Both the position numbers and the translations under genes were made by a program. Source: Pseudomonadales bacterium (GTDB taxonomy: Bacteria; Pseudomonadota; Gammaproteobacteria; Pseudomonadales; Pseudohongiellaceae). From it: a DNA stretch of 6,829 nucleotides. Where the stretch lies: positions 1-6,829 of the forward strand of contig JAKSCP010000251.1 of assembly GCA_022360535.1 (NCBI GenBank), read 5' to 3'. A model generated the notes under the pieces. It made no database searches. It saw only the letters and a program-made list of their open reading frames with translations, and was not told the origin of the DNA. Shown in pieces: positions 1 through 5,696 of the stretch; positions within the stretch are counted from its first letter, which is position 1, and each line of letters starts with the position of its first letter.

Positions 1-588
1 ACCCACTTCCAGGGGGATGCCTTCGTAGGGATCAAAGGGATGTCCCAGATCCGCCAGCATGTCCACGACACCGGTTTCAGGAAAGCTGTCAATCGGAACA
101 GGGCGACCCCAATCCTTTAGCGGCTTACCGGTTTTGGCATCCAGTGCCACCAGGAAAAAGCCAGGAGTTGAAATGATGACCACCCCATTGCCGTCGATCT
201 CGGTGTAGGTAATACCCTTTCCGTAAGAGGCGCGCATGGAGTATTCCCAGCGGCCGGTGTTTGGCAAGCGGAAGGACCACAGCGTCTCACCAGTTTTGGG
301 GTCAATCGCGACGACATGGCGGCGCGGTCCGGAAACTGTATAGAGGGTGCCATTGATATAGCTGGGTGTGGAACGCCCGCTATAACCTTCGAATGTGGAG
401 CCATCCCACTCCCACACCACTTCCAGATCTTCGAAGTTGTCGGCCGTGATTTCAGCCGAGGGCGTATAGCGGGTATGGGCGTAATCATTACCCAGGGTAT
501 ACCACTCAATACTGTCCTGGGCGAAAGCCATGGAGGCAGACAGCACTAAGGCTAGAGCGGTGGCGAGGGTAGAGGTCATTTTTGTCAT
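1..588 (-). CDS. PQQ-binding-like beta-propeller dehydrogenase (quinoprotein), N-terminal 196 residues, runs off the left edge
   Basis: This is the N-terminal part of an exported quinoprotein dehydrogenase. Such enzymes use pyrroloquinoline quinone in an eight-bladed propeller to oxidise alcohols, sugars or related substrates in the periplasm. A signal peptide is visible (residues 1-23, hydrophobic core LATALALVLSASM, cleavage AFA|QDS). Residues 26-55 (W-Y-T-L-G-N-D-Y...R-Y-T-P, then a V-V-W segment) match the family's opening blade. Two propeller signature repeats follow: VAIDPKTGETLW at 93-104 and VALDAKTGKPLKDWG at 147-161. The ATG at 588 is chosen because GAGG lies 8 nt upstream; the in-frame ATG at 579 would sit too far from it. 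The reading frame is open to base 1, so the 3' end and the catalytic and PQQ-contact residues are not visible. Substrate cannot be assigned. A non-enzymatic PQQ-like propeller (BamB type) is less likely given the W-x3-GND...RY-x-P opening. Confidence 0.87.
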   Translation of the reverse strand, partial: MTKMTSTLATALALVLSASMAFAQDSIEWYTLGNDYAHTRYTPSAEITADNFEDLEVVWEWDGSTFEGYSGRSTPSYINGTLYTVSGPRRHVVAIDPKTGETLWSFRLPNTGRWEYSMRASYGKGITYTEIDGNGVVIISTPGFFLVALDAKTGKPLKDWGRPVPIDSFPETGVVDMLADLGHPFDPYEGIPLEVG

Positions 589-621
589 TTCTTCATCCTC
601 AGAGGGGAAAATCAGCGCTAC

Positions 622-649
622 AGAATAGCATGGCAGGACGTGGCGACAA
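622..649 (-). promoter_or_regulatory. Possible sigma70-type promoter of the quinoprotein gene
   Basis: On the minus strand TTGTCG (644-649) and TATTCT (622-627) are separated by 16 nt. Each matches four of six consensus bases. Transcription would start near 615, giving a leader of about 27 nt that contains the GAGG ribosome site. It is a pattern match only and is weak. Confidence 0.3.
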
Positions 650-710
650 GCCAAGTTCCAATTTGTTACAGATACAGAACAGCATAAGAAAACCATGCAG
701 TTGGCACTAA

Positions 711-825
711 GCGCGCCGGAGCCAGATGTGTTTGCAGCGAGACGTGCGAGGCATGGATGCCGAGCCCGAGCTTACATGGATGTAAGTCTGCGATCTCGCA
801 GCAAACACATCTGGCTGTGGTGCGC
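711..825 (+). repeat. Structured REP-like element, left copy (core in + orientation)
   Basis: This copy is a long imperfect hairpin with internal hairpins. The outer stem pairs 720-735 with 801-816 perfectly (16 bp, AGCCAGATGTGTTTGC and its complement). It continues inward as AGCGAGA (736-742) against TCTCGCA (794-800) with one A-A mismatch, and outward as 711-719 against 817-825 with one mismatch and two G-T pairs. Inside lie CGTGCGAG, the small hairpin GCATGGATGC (751-760), CGAGCCCGAG (761-770) and the hairpin CTTACATGGATGTAAG (771-786). The 65-nt core (736-800) is shared with the element at 897-995 in opposite orientation. It resembles bacterial REP/BIME or MITE-type intergenic elements in size and place; no family name can be assigned from the sequence alone. 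No transposase gene is present in the window. Confidence 0.85.
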
Positions 826-979
826 GGTATCCAAGAGATTCTCGTGAGCGCTCTCAGCTAGGTGCAAGTTGAATTTAGTGGCTTCGATACAGCGGCAGGG
901 GGTATAGCCTCTCTGCGAGAACGCATACCCACTTCCCTGTGGGCTCGGGCTCGGCATCCATGCCTCGCACGTCTCGCTG
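735..979. repeat. 37-bp perfect inverted repeat (735-771 and 943-979)
   Basis: The bases at 735-771 are exactly the reverse complement of 943-979, with a 171-nt spacer. This is the part of the two elements conserved in sequence. The match ends at 772 and 942, inside the second hairpin, and at 734 and 980, where the copy-specific arms begin. An inverted pair of the same element is the arrangement known as a BIME for REP sequences. Confidence 0.93.
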
Positions 980-995
980 AGAGGCTATATTCCCT
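897..995 (-). repeat. Structured REP-like element, right copy (core in - orientation)
   Basis: This is the inverted partner of the 711-825 element. Its outer stem pairs 903-913 with 979-989 perfectly (11 bp, TATAGCCTCTC and its complement). It extends outward to 897/995 through two G-T pairs and four more Watson-Crick pairs, and inward through the same AGCGAGA/TCTCGCA step (972-978 with 914-920). Read on the minus strand, the core has the identical CGTGCGAG, GCATGGATGC and CGAGCCCGAG blocks. Its second hairpin is CCCACAGGGAAGTGGG (928-943), which differs from the left copy by two compensatory base-pair changes plus loop changes. The outer arms have no sequence similarity to those of the left copy. 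It lies 46 bp past the 3' end of the peptidase gene and could help end that transcript. Confidence 0.85.
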
Positions 996-1008
996 CCCGC
1001 CTTGAGGT

Positions 1009-1032
1009 CAGAGAAAGCCTAGGCTTTATCTG
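1009..1032 (-). terminator. 24-nt near-perfect palindrome past the peptidase gene, possible terminator
   Basis: Positions 1009-1020 and 1021-1032 are complementary except for one G-A mismatch (1013/1028), with a perfect 14-nt centre AAAGCCTAGGCTTT (1014-1027). It begins 8 nt beyond the peptidase stop codon on the minus strand. A hairpin with a CTAG loop could form, followed on that strand by CTCTG rather than a clean T-run. A factor-assisted terminator or a protein-binding palindrome is equally possible. Confidence 0.4.
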
Positions 1033-1040
1033 CTTCGAAA

Positions 1041-2213
1041 CTATCTCGGAACTGATTCGTCCCAGTTGAGTGCATTGTGTTTTTCTAAAATTTCCATTAG
1101 TTGATCGATGGGTACAGCACGAAGTTCGCCGCGGGAACTGCTCACAGTAGTAGCCTTAAAGATAGCGTTATAGATTGCTTCTTCAGTGGCCTCCACGGTA
1201 GCTGCAAAGAGAGGTGACATCGAATCGTTGACCAGGCGCTCTGTTGTGACCGGGCCATTGTTGGTTCGTGGATTGCGAACAGAAGGGTGGGTGGAAAATG
1301 AAATCACATAGTCACCTGAACCATTACTGGCATAGGAACCAGTGCGACCAAGACCCATGATGGCGCGTAAGCCTAGGCGATCCAGATTGCGTTCATTAAG
1401 TGGTGCGTCGGTAGCGACCACGATCATGATCGACCCGTCTTCACGGTCACTGTCTCCAGTGCGCTCTGCTGCACCCCGGTAAGGGAAAAACCCAAGCTCC
1501 CGGCCAACAGGCGCGCCATTGATGGTCATGTGACCACCGAAATTAGTTTGCACAAGGACACCGACTGTATAACCTCCTTGTCGTGGAGGTAGCACTCGAG
1601 AGCTGGTACCAATACCGCCTTTCCAGCCGAATGCCTGCGTACCCGTGCCAGCGCCAACACTGCCTTCGGCAACGGGGCCGGAACGTGCGTTTTCCAAAGC
1701 AGCGAATACCTCGTCCCGTTGTATGGGATCGGCCCACATATCGTTGACACGCGCATCATTGGTTTCACCCACTACAGGGTTCAGTGTGTGTTCTCCCATC
1801 CCCGGCTGCAGATAGTTCCATTCTTTAAGTGCAGTGGCTGCACTCCAAACACACAGTGTGCAGGTAAGCAGAATAGGTGTCTCAATTTCTCCAAACTCAT
1901 TGATCTGGGTGCCGCCGATCACTTTGCCGTAGCCATTACCGACGGTGAGCCAGGCTGGAATGGGGTGGGTATAAAGATTACCCGGCGCTGGAATGATAGC
2001 GGTCACGCCAGTGCGAATGTCATCACCGCGCACGACAGTTTCGTGCCCCACCAACACGCCTTCCACGTCAGTGATCGCGTTGTATTGGCCTGGCGCAAAG
2101 ATGCCGACCACCACACCCGCCTCTCTGGCCCTGGGGCGTTCCTCTTGAGCAAAAACTGCGAAGGGCAGGCTGCCTAGCAGCAAGGCGATTAGGGGGATGG
2201 ATGCACGGGCCAT
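1041..2213 (-). CDS. Exported P1 family (DmpA/BapA-type) N-terminal-nucleophile aminopeptidase
   Basis: The 390-residue precursor belongs to the P1/S58 family typified by DmpA (L-aminopeptidase/D-esterase) and BapA (beta-aminopeptidase), which cut themselves to expose a catalytic serine. A signal peptide is visible (1-22, IPLIALLLGSLPF core, AVFA|QEE). Family blocks seen are ITDVEGVLVGH (47-57), RTGVTAIIP (67-75), VGNGYGKVIGG (91-101), VGAGTGTQAFGWKGGIGTSSR (186-206), the NFG block (224-226, likely oxyanion Asn) and DGSIMIVVATDAPL (259-272). The expected self-cleavage is Gly260|Ser261, leaving Ser261 as nucleophile; GSGD (298-301) supplies a likely second active-site Ser. Length is close to DmpA plus a signal peptide. 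The ATG is supported by AAGGA 8 nt upstream. It is divergent from the cyclase gene. DmpA and some BapA-like enzymes lack or have signals depending on species; here the location should be periplasmic. Whether it prefers beta-, D- or L-residues cannot be told. Confidence 0.93.
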   Translation of the reverse strand: MARASIPLIALLLGSLPFAVFAQEERPRAREAGVVVGIFAPGQYNAITDVEGVLVGHETVVRGDDIRTGVTAIIPAPGNLYTHPIPAWLTVGNGYGKVIGGTQINEFGEIETPILLTCTLCVWSAATALKEWNYLQPGMGEHTLNPVVGETNDARVNDMWADPIQRDEVFAALENARSGPVAEGSVGAGTGTQAFGWKGGIGTSSRVLPPRQGGYTVGVLVQTNFGGHMTINGAPVGRELGFFPYRGAAERTGDSDREDGSIMIVVATDAPLNERNLDRLGLRAIMGLGRTGSYASNGSGDYVISFSTHPSVRNPRTNNGPVTTERLVNDSMSPLFAATVEATEEAIYNAIFKATTVSSSRGELRAVPIDQLMEILEKHNALNWDESVPR

Positions 2214-2245
2214 GATGTTCTTCCTTCTTTAATATAAGTTTTTTC

Positions 2246-2251
2246 TTTATA
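2246..2251 (-). promoter_or_regulatory. Possible -10 element for the P1 peptidase gene
   Basis: TATAAA is read on the minus strand here, which would place transcription start near 2239 and leave a leader of about 25 nt containing the AAGGA site. No good -35 lies 16-18 nt upstream. A TGTTAACA palindrome sits next to it at 2261-2268 and might be an operator. The surrounding 2225-2255 stretch is strongly AT-rich, as expected of a promoter. Confidence 0.25.
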
Positions 2252-2301
2252 GCTACCCAATGTTAACAGTATCCACGGATTAGCACCCCAGCCCGGAGGT
2301 T

Positions 2302-2330
2302 TTTACAGGTAGCAGATTTTGCTCTATGCT
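2302..2330 (+). promoter_or_regulatory. Likely sigma70 promoter of the cyclase gene
   Basis: TTTACA (2302-2307, five of six consensus bases) and TATGCT (2325-2330, four of six) are separated by exactly 17 nt. Transcription would start near 2337. That is downstream of the ATG at 2326, so the promoter, if real, rules out that codon as the start and supports 2374, leaving a leader of about 37 nt. Confidence 0.5.
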
Positions 2331-2362
2331 GAAATTTCCTTGCCCCCAAATAACTACACTGC

Positions 2363-2366
2363 GAGG
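2363..2366 (+). promoter_or_regulatory. Ribosome binding site deciding the cyclase start
   Basis: GAGG is followed by 7 nt and then ATG at 2374. The earlier in-frame ATG at 2326 has no purine-rich site at the right distance. Confidence 0.65.
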
Positions 2367-2373
2367 CAGCCCC

Positions 2374-3423
2374 ATGATTCCATCCAAAAGACTTCCCAAA
2401 AGACTTCGAATTGCAGCGCTAGCCGTACCTTTTTTTCTGTATCCAATGCTGAGTGCACAGGATTCCTGGGTGCATCCATCGACTCAAGACCCTTCAGTCA
2501 TGGTGACTCTGGATATTTTGAGAGGGTGGGAAGAAGAGCTTTCCAACTGGGGCAGGTGGGGGCCCGATGATCAGCGGGGCACGCTCAACTTGATCACCGC
2601 CGAAAAAACGAAAGCAGCGGCAGCTTTGGTCACCGAGGGAATCACGGTCACTCTGCAGCATTTTGTCACGGCAGAGAAAACCATCGACAGTCAAACCTTT
2701 GGTCCCTACGCTCACTGGATGAGTCGACTTGATCCGGAGACTGGTTTGCCAAGTTTCGCGCTGGATGAGATTCAGTTTTCATTGCACGATGGCATGCTGT
2801 CGCATTTGGATGCTCTGTGTCACTACCGCACGGTAGTTGATGGGGAATATGTGATCTTTAACGGTTATCCCCAGAACCTTACAGCGACTGGTTGTGAGGA
2901 TCTTGGCATCGATCGCATGGGAACTTCCTATATTACTCGCGGTGTATTGGTGGATATGCCACTGTTGCGTGGTGTCGATTACCTGGAGCCAAGCACACCG
3001 ATCTATGTTGAAGATTTGGAAGCCTGGGAAGAGTTCGCCGGGATAAAAATTGGCAGTGGTGATGCGCTGTTTGTGCGAACCGGGCGCTGGGCGATGCGGG
3101 AGGCACAAGGACCTTGGCTGTATGGGCGGCGTGGAGCTGGATTACATGCTTCTGTCTTGCCCTGGTTACGAGAAAGAGATGTGGCGATCCTGATTGGTGA
3201 CGCAGTCAACGACGTCCAGCCATCGGGTGTGGAAGGCATCAACCGCCCGATCCATCAATTGACTCAGGTGAATTTAGGGCTGCCGATTGTAGACAACGGG
3301 TATTTGAAAGACGTTGCCGAGGTCGCTGGTCGGCTTGAACGTTGGGAGTTCATGACGTCGATTCAGATTAATCCCATCAAGGGCGGTACAGCCAGTCCCT
3401 TTAACGCCAACGCTACCTTTTAG
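2374..3423 (+). CDS. Exported cyclase family protein (kynurenine-formamidase-like metal hydrolase)
   Basis: The 349-residue protein belongs to the cyclase superfamily (Pfam Cyclase, PF04199), which includes KynB kynurenine formamidase, isatin hydrolase and bacterial secreted cyclases; members hydrolyse amide or lactam-type bonds using bound metal. A signal peptide fits residues 1-28: basic KRLPKRLR, hydrophobic IAALAVPFFLYPML, cleavage LSA|QDS. Family blocks are DDQRGTLNLIT (65-75), the metal motif HDGMLSHLDALCH (138-150), GDALFVRTGR (229-238), GLHASVLPWLRERDVAILIGD (256-276), RPIHQLTQVNLGLPIVDN (291-308) and a C-terminal GGTASPFN. His144, Asp146 and His150 fit the family's H-x-D-x3-H. The upstream His is six residues before His144 rather than four as in KynB. 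The start at 2374 is preferred over 2326 because of its ribosome site, the promoter position and a normal signal peptide. Substrate is unknown; no tryptophan-degradation genes are adjacent. Confidence 0.9.
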   Translation: MIPSKRLPKRLRIAALAVPFFLYPMLSAQDSWVHPSTQDPSVMVTLDILRGWEEELSNWGRWGPDDQRGTLNLITAEKTKAAAALVTEGITVTLQHFVTAEKTIDSQTFGPYAHWMSRLDPETGLPSFALDEIQFSLHDGMLSHLDALCHYRTVVDGEYVIFNGYPQNLTATGCEDLGIDRMGTSYITRGVLVDMPLLRGVDYLEPSTPIYVEDLEAWEEFAGIKIGSGDALFVRTGRWAMREAQGPWLYGRRGAGLHASVLPWLRERDVAILIGDAVNDVQPSGVEGINRPIHQLTQVNLGLPIVDNGYLKDVAEVAGRLERWEFMTSIQINPIKGGTASPFNANATF

Positions 3424-3468
3424 GCCCTTCCTAGACGAAGGCTCCAAACAACGGGATAGTGCACAGCC

Positions 3469-3501
3469 GGAGTAGTCTGCAGCGGGTTACTCCTGCTCTT
3501 T
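3469..3501 (+). terminator. Weak terminator candidate after the cyclase gene
   Basis: GGAGTAGTC (3469-3477) can pair with GGGTTACTCC bases 3485-3493 through nine pairs, two of them G-T, around a 7-nt loop. TGCTCTTT follows. The T-run is short and interrupted. A smaller hairpin, CCTTC/GAAGG (3426-3441), sits right after the stop codon. Either could separate the cyclase transcript from the NosR-like gene, but neither is convincing. Confidence 0.3.
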
Positions 3502-3545
3502 AAATTGTGTAGGATACGTCTACCCAAGCAGTCTGTAGAACAAGA

Positions 3546-5576
3546 ATGTCCTATAATAATCAGTCGTTTAGCAGGGAATTTGCTGAGTCCATTTGTTCCA
3601 GACTCCTCCGCCTACTACTCCCAATTGTTTCTTTGCTCATGTTGTTCGCTGGCTCGCCGAGCTATGGGCAGGACCCTATCCCTGTTACCGAAGACTTAAT
3701 GAAGTCGGTTATTCGTGGAGCAGAAACCTTCTCCCCTAAAGAAGGTAATCCGCCAGTGTATCGAGCCTATAAACGGGATCCAGCCAGTTCCGAATCGGTA
3801 TTGATGGGTTATTTGTTTGAAACCCCCGATTGGCCACCGGAAGAGATTGGGTACAGCGCACCAGTGGATGTGCTGGTTGGCCTGGATATGAAAGGCACCA
3901 TAACCGGCATCGAAGTGTTGCACTACATCGAGTCCTACCGGAGCATCCGTGGCGATTTCATTAACTCTGAATATTTCCCTAATCAGTTCTCTGCAAAAAA
4001 CATCACCGAAGGTTTCAGAGTCGGTAGAGACATCGATGGTATCTCACGAGCAACCATAACCAGTTGGGCGGTTGCCCGAGGTGTGCGCGATGCTGCCCGG
4101 CGCGTCGCCCAGGTTTATCTGCCGGATTCCGAATATGTCGCAGCAACCAGTGGTGATGCAATTGCCCTTCGAGTCTTCGAAAACCAGTCCTGGCAGGAGA
4201 TGAAAGACACCGGACTCGTGAAAGACTGGTCGGTGATTCAACCAGACGGCACTGAACTCAAATTGACTCTGGCGTTTATGGGGCACGATGGCCTGGGCGA
4301 GATCATGATCGGTATCGATGATTATTCCCGGGCTGACCGTGATGCCAGCAATCGGTCTCGGGAAGGCCGAATGCTGTTGGTTGGTATCGATGGAGATTCT
4401 TCCAGACCGTTCCGACAGGAGCGATTGGCAGTCAAGCAGGGAGAGGAAATTTTCCCCATTGAAAGACGCCGTTTCGTTTATGCCGGTAGTGCGGATTACG
4501 GCAAGATCAAGGATCAAGTGCGATTCGCCGGCGCCATGGTGTTAATGCCAGAACTCGATTTGGCAGAGCCTTTTTCTGTTCTTTACAGCACCGAAGGCGT
4601 GGTTGGGGAATTTGGCGGAATTCATGAAATCGAATACCAGGTGCCGCCTCTGGCGCTGGCGTTGTCGCAGGGCGGCACTATTCCTGCTGAGTTGCTTCCT
4701 GAGGTTGATGAAGAGCGTGATCAATTTGCCGAGGAAGGATTCTGGACCAGCCTGCTCACCAATGCGCCCGTGTTTGAGGTCGTCGCAATCCTGGTTATCT
4801 GCGCCATGGTGATGACTGCCTTCTTGAAGAAGAGTGCCTCTATCCGCTGGGCAACACTTGCTGTCACACTTGTCTATTTGGGTTGGATGGACGGTGGGTT
4901 CGTTTCTGTATCCCACATCACCAATGGCATCAAGCTCGGGCCTTCATTGTTCCTCAACGATTTGCCGCTGCTGTTGATCATCGTATTCACTGTGGTGACA
5001 ACCCTGTTCTGGGGCAGAATCTTTTGTTCGTCCCTGTGCCCGTTTGGTGCCTTGCAGGACTTTATGACTCGCTTCATCCCCAAGCGATGGCAGTATCAGG
5101 TGCCCCAGGCGATTCACGATAAAGCCTTGTATCTCAAGTACGGCATCCTGGCCTTTCTTGTGGTGATGGCTGTGGCCTATGCTGACCTCAGTTTGTTCCA
5201 ATACTTCGAGCCCTTCGGGACTATCTTCTACTTCTCTCAGTCTTTATTGTTGTGGGCGATTCTTGCTGTATTCCTGATTGGCGCCACGTTCATTCCCCGC
5301 TTCTACTGCCGTTACGCGTGCCCACTGGGCGCAGCTCTCGGTGTGGCTTCCATGATCTCTCCCTGGCGCATCAAACGAGTCGAGCAGTGCGATGTGTGTA
5401 AGGTCTGTGAGCATGCCTGTCCTACCGGAGCTATCCGTGGACCGGAAATCGACTTTAAGGAATGTGTGCGCTGCGATATCTGCGACTACAAACTTATTGC
5501 CAGATCCGGTGTCTACAAACATGACATGGATACGGTCAAGGTCCGTATAAAAGACTGGCAGCCTGCAACCGCATAA
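3546..5576 (+). CDS. NosR/NirI-type membrane protein: periplasmic FMN-binding domain plus polyferredoxin membrane domain
   Basis: The 676-residue protein has the NosR/NirI layout and should pass electrons across the inner membrane between iron-sulfur clusters and a covalently bound flavin. A signal or anchor segment (about 19-41, SYG|QDP) precedes a periplasmic FMN_bind domain (about 95-195). Its DGISRATITS motif (164-173) offers Thr170 as the likely FMN phosphoester site, normally attached by ApbE. A periplasmic linker (200-400) follows, then membrane segments near 409-427, 433-450, 473-490, 529-548 and 562-582. Cys motifs are CSSLCP (494-499), CRYACP (588-593), CDVCKVCEHACP (615-626) and CVRCDIC (640-646); the last lacks a fourth Cys. 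NosR is a little longer, with an extended C-terminus. No strong ribosome site precedes 3546, but an in-frame stop at 3510 and no other start codon in between favour it. No nosZ, nirS or rnf gene is nearby, so I give no symbol. Confidence 0.88.
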   Translation: MSYNNQSFSREFAESICSRLLRLLLPIVSLLMLFAGSPSYGQDPIPVTEDLMKSVIRGAETFSPKEGNPPVYRAYKRDPASSESVLMGYLFETPDWPPEEIGYSAPVDVLVGLDMKGTITGIEVLHYIESYRSIRGDFINSEYFPNQFSAKNITEGFRVGRDIDGISRATITSWAVARGVRDAARRVAQVYLPDSEYVAATSGDAIALRVFENQSWQEMKDTGLVKDWSVIQPDGTELKLTLAFMGHDGLGEIMIGIDDYSRADRDASNRSREGRMLLVGIDGDSSRPFRQERLAVKQGEEIFPIERRRFVYAGSADYGKIKDQVRFAGAMVLMPELDLAEPFSVLYSTEGVVGEFGGIHEIEYQVPPLALALSQGGTIPAELLPEVDEERDQFAEEGFWTSLLTNAPVFEVVAILVICAMVMTAFLKKSASIRWATLAVTLVYLGWMDGGFVSVSHITNGIKLGPSLFLNDLPLLLIIVFTVVTTLFWGRIFCSSLCPFGALQDFMTRFIPKRWQYQVPQAIHDKALYLKYGILAFLVVMAVAYADLSLFQYFEPFGTIFYFSQSLLLWAILAVFLIGATFIPRFYCRYACPLGAALGVASMISPWRIKRVEQCDVCKVCEHACPTGAIRGPEIDFKECVRCDICDYKLIARSGVYKHDMDTVKVRIKDWQPATA

Positions 5577-5685
5577 CTTTTCATTCCCTGTACTTTCTGG
5601 TTCCTATTCTGGACTTCTGGAACACTCAGTCAGTCATTGCTGGCTAAACTTCCCTTCGTAGTACTCACCACCAAAACAGACAATC

Positions 5686-5690
5686 AGGAG
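5686..5690 (+). promoter_or_regulatory. Ribosome binding site deciding the flavoprotein start
   Basis: AGGAG lies 6 nt before ATG at 5697. The in-frame ATG at 5637 has no such site and would add 20 residues (MLAKLPFVV...) that do not belong to the family's N-terminus. Confidence 0.75.
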
Positions 5691-5696
5691 CTGGTC

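Larger units (their letters stand above)
589..1040. other. 452-bp non-coding region holding a structured repeat pair
   Basis: This gap lies between the stop of the P1 peptidase gene and the start of the quinoprotein gene, both on the minus strand. I see no credible gene in it. From left to right it holds a promoter candidate (622-649), two inverted copies of a folded repeat (711-825 and 897-995), an 71-bp spacer between them (826-896) in which I see nothing recognisable, and a 24-nt near-palindrome (1009-1032). Confidence 0.85.

Noticed and set aside
772..957. 61-codon minus-strand reading frame in the intergenic repeat region
   Set aside because: Its start falls in the conserved hairpin of the right repeat copy, it has no properly spaced ribosome site, it spans both repeat copies and its protein resembles nothing known.
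711..995. Integron attC sites or a CRISPR array
   Set aside because: attC needs conserved RYYYAAC/GTTRRRY ends, which are absent, and there is no integrase; CRISPR needs regularly spaced direct repeats, whereas here there are only two inverted copies.
1719..2177. 152-codon plus-strand reading frame opposite the P1 peptidase
   Set aside because: The minus-strand frame carries all P1 family motifs and a signal peptide, so this is a shadow.
2326..2373. Upstream ATG start for the cyclase gene
   Set aside because: It overlaps the promoter -10 element, has no ribosome site and would bury the signal peptide behind 16 extra residues.
5595..5620. Three direct TTCTGG repeats after the NosR-like gene
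   Set aside because: Spacing is uneven (12 and 8 bp), the unit is short, and chance is a sufficient explanation.
5637..5696. Upstream ATG start for the PPOX gene
   Set aside because: No ribosome site, while AGGAG sits 6 nt before the ATG at 5697, and the extra residues are atypical for the family.
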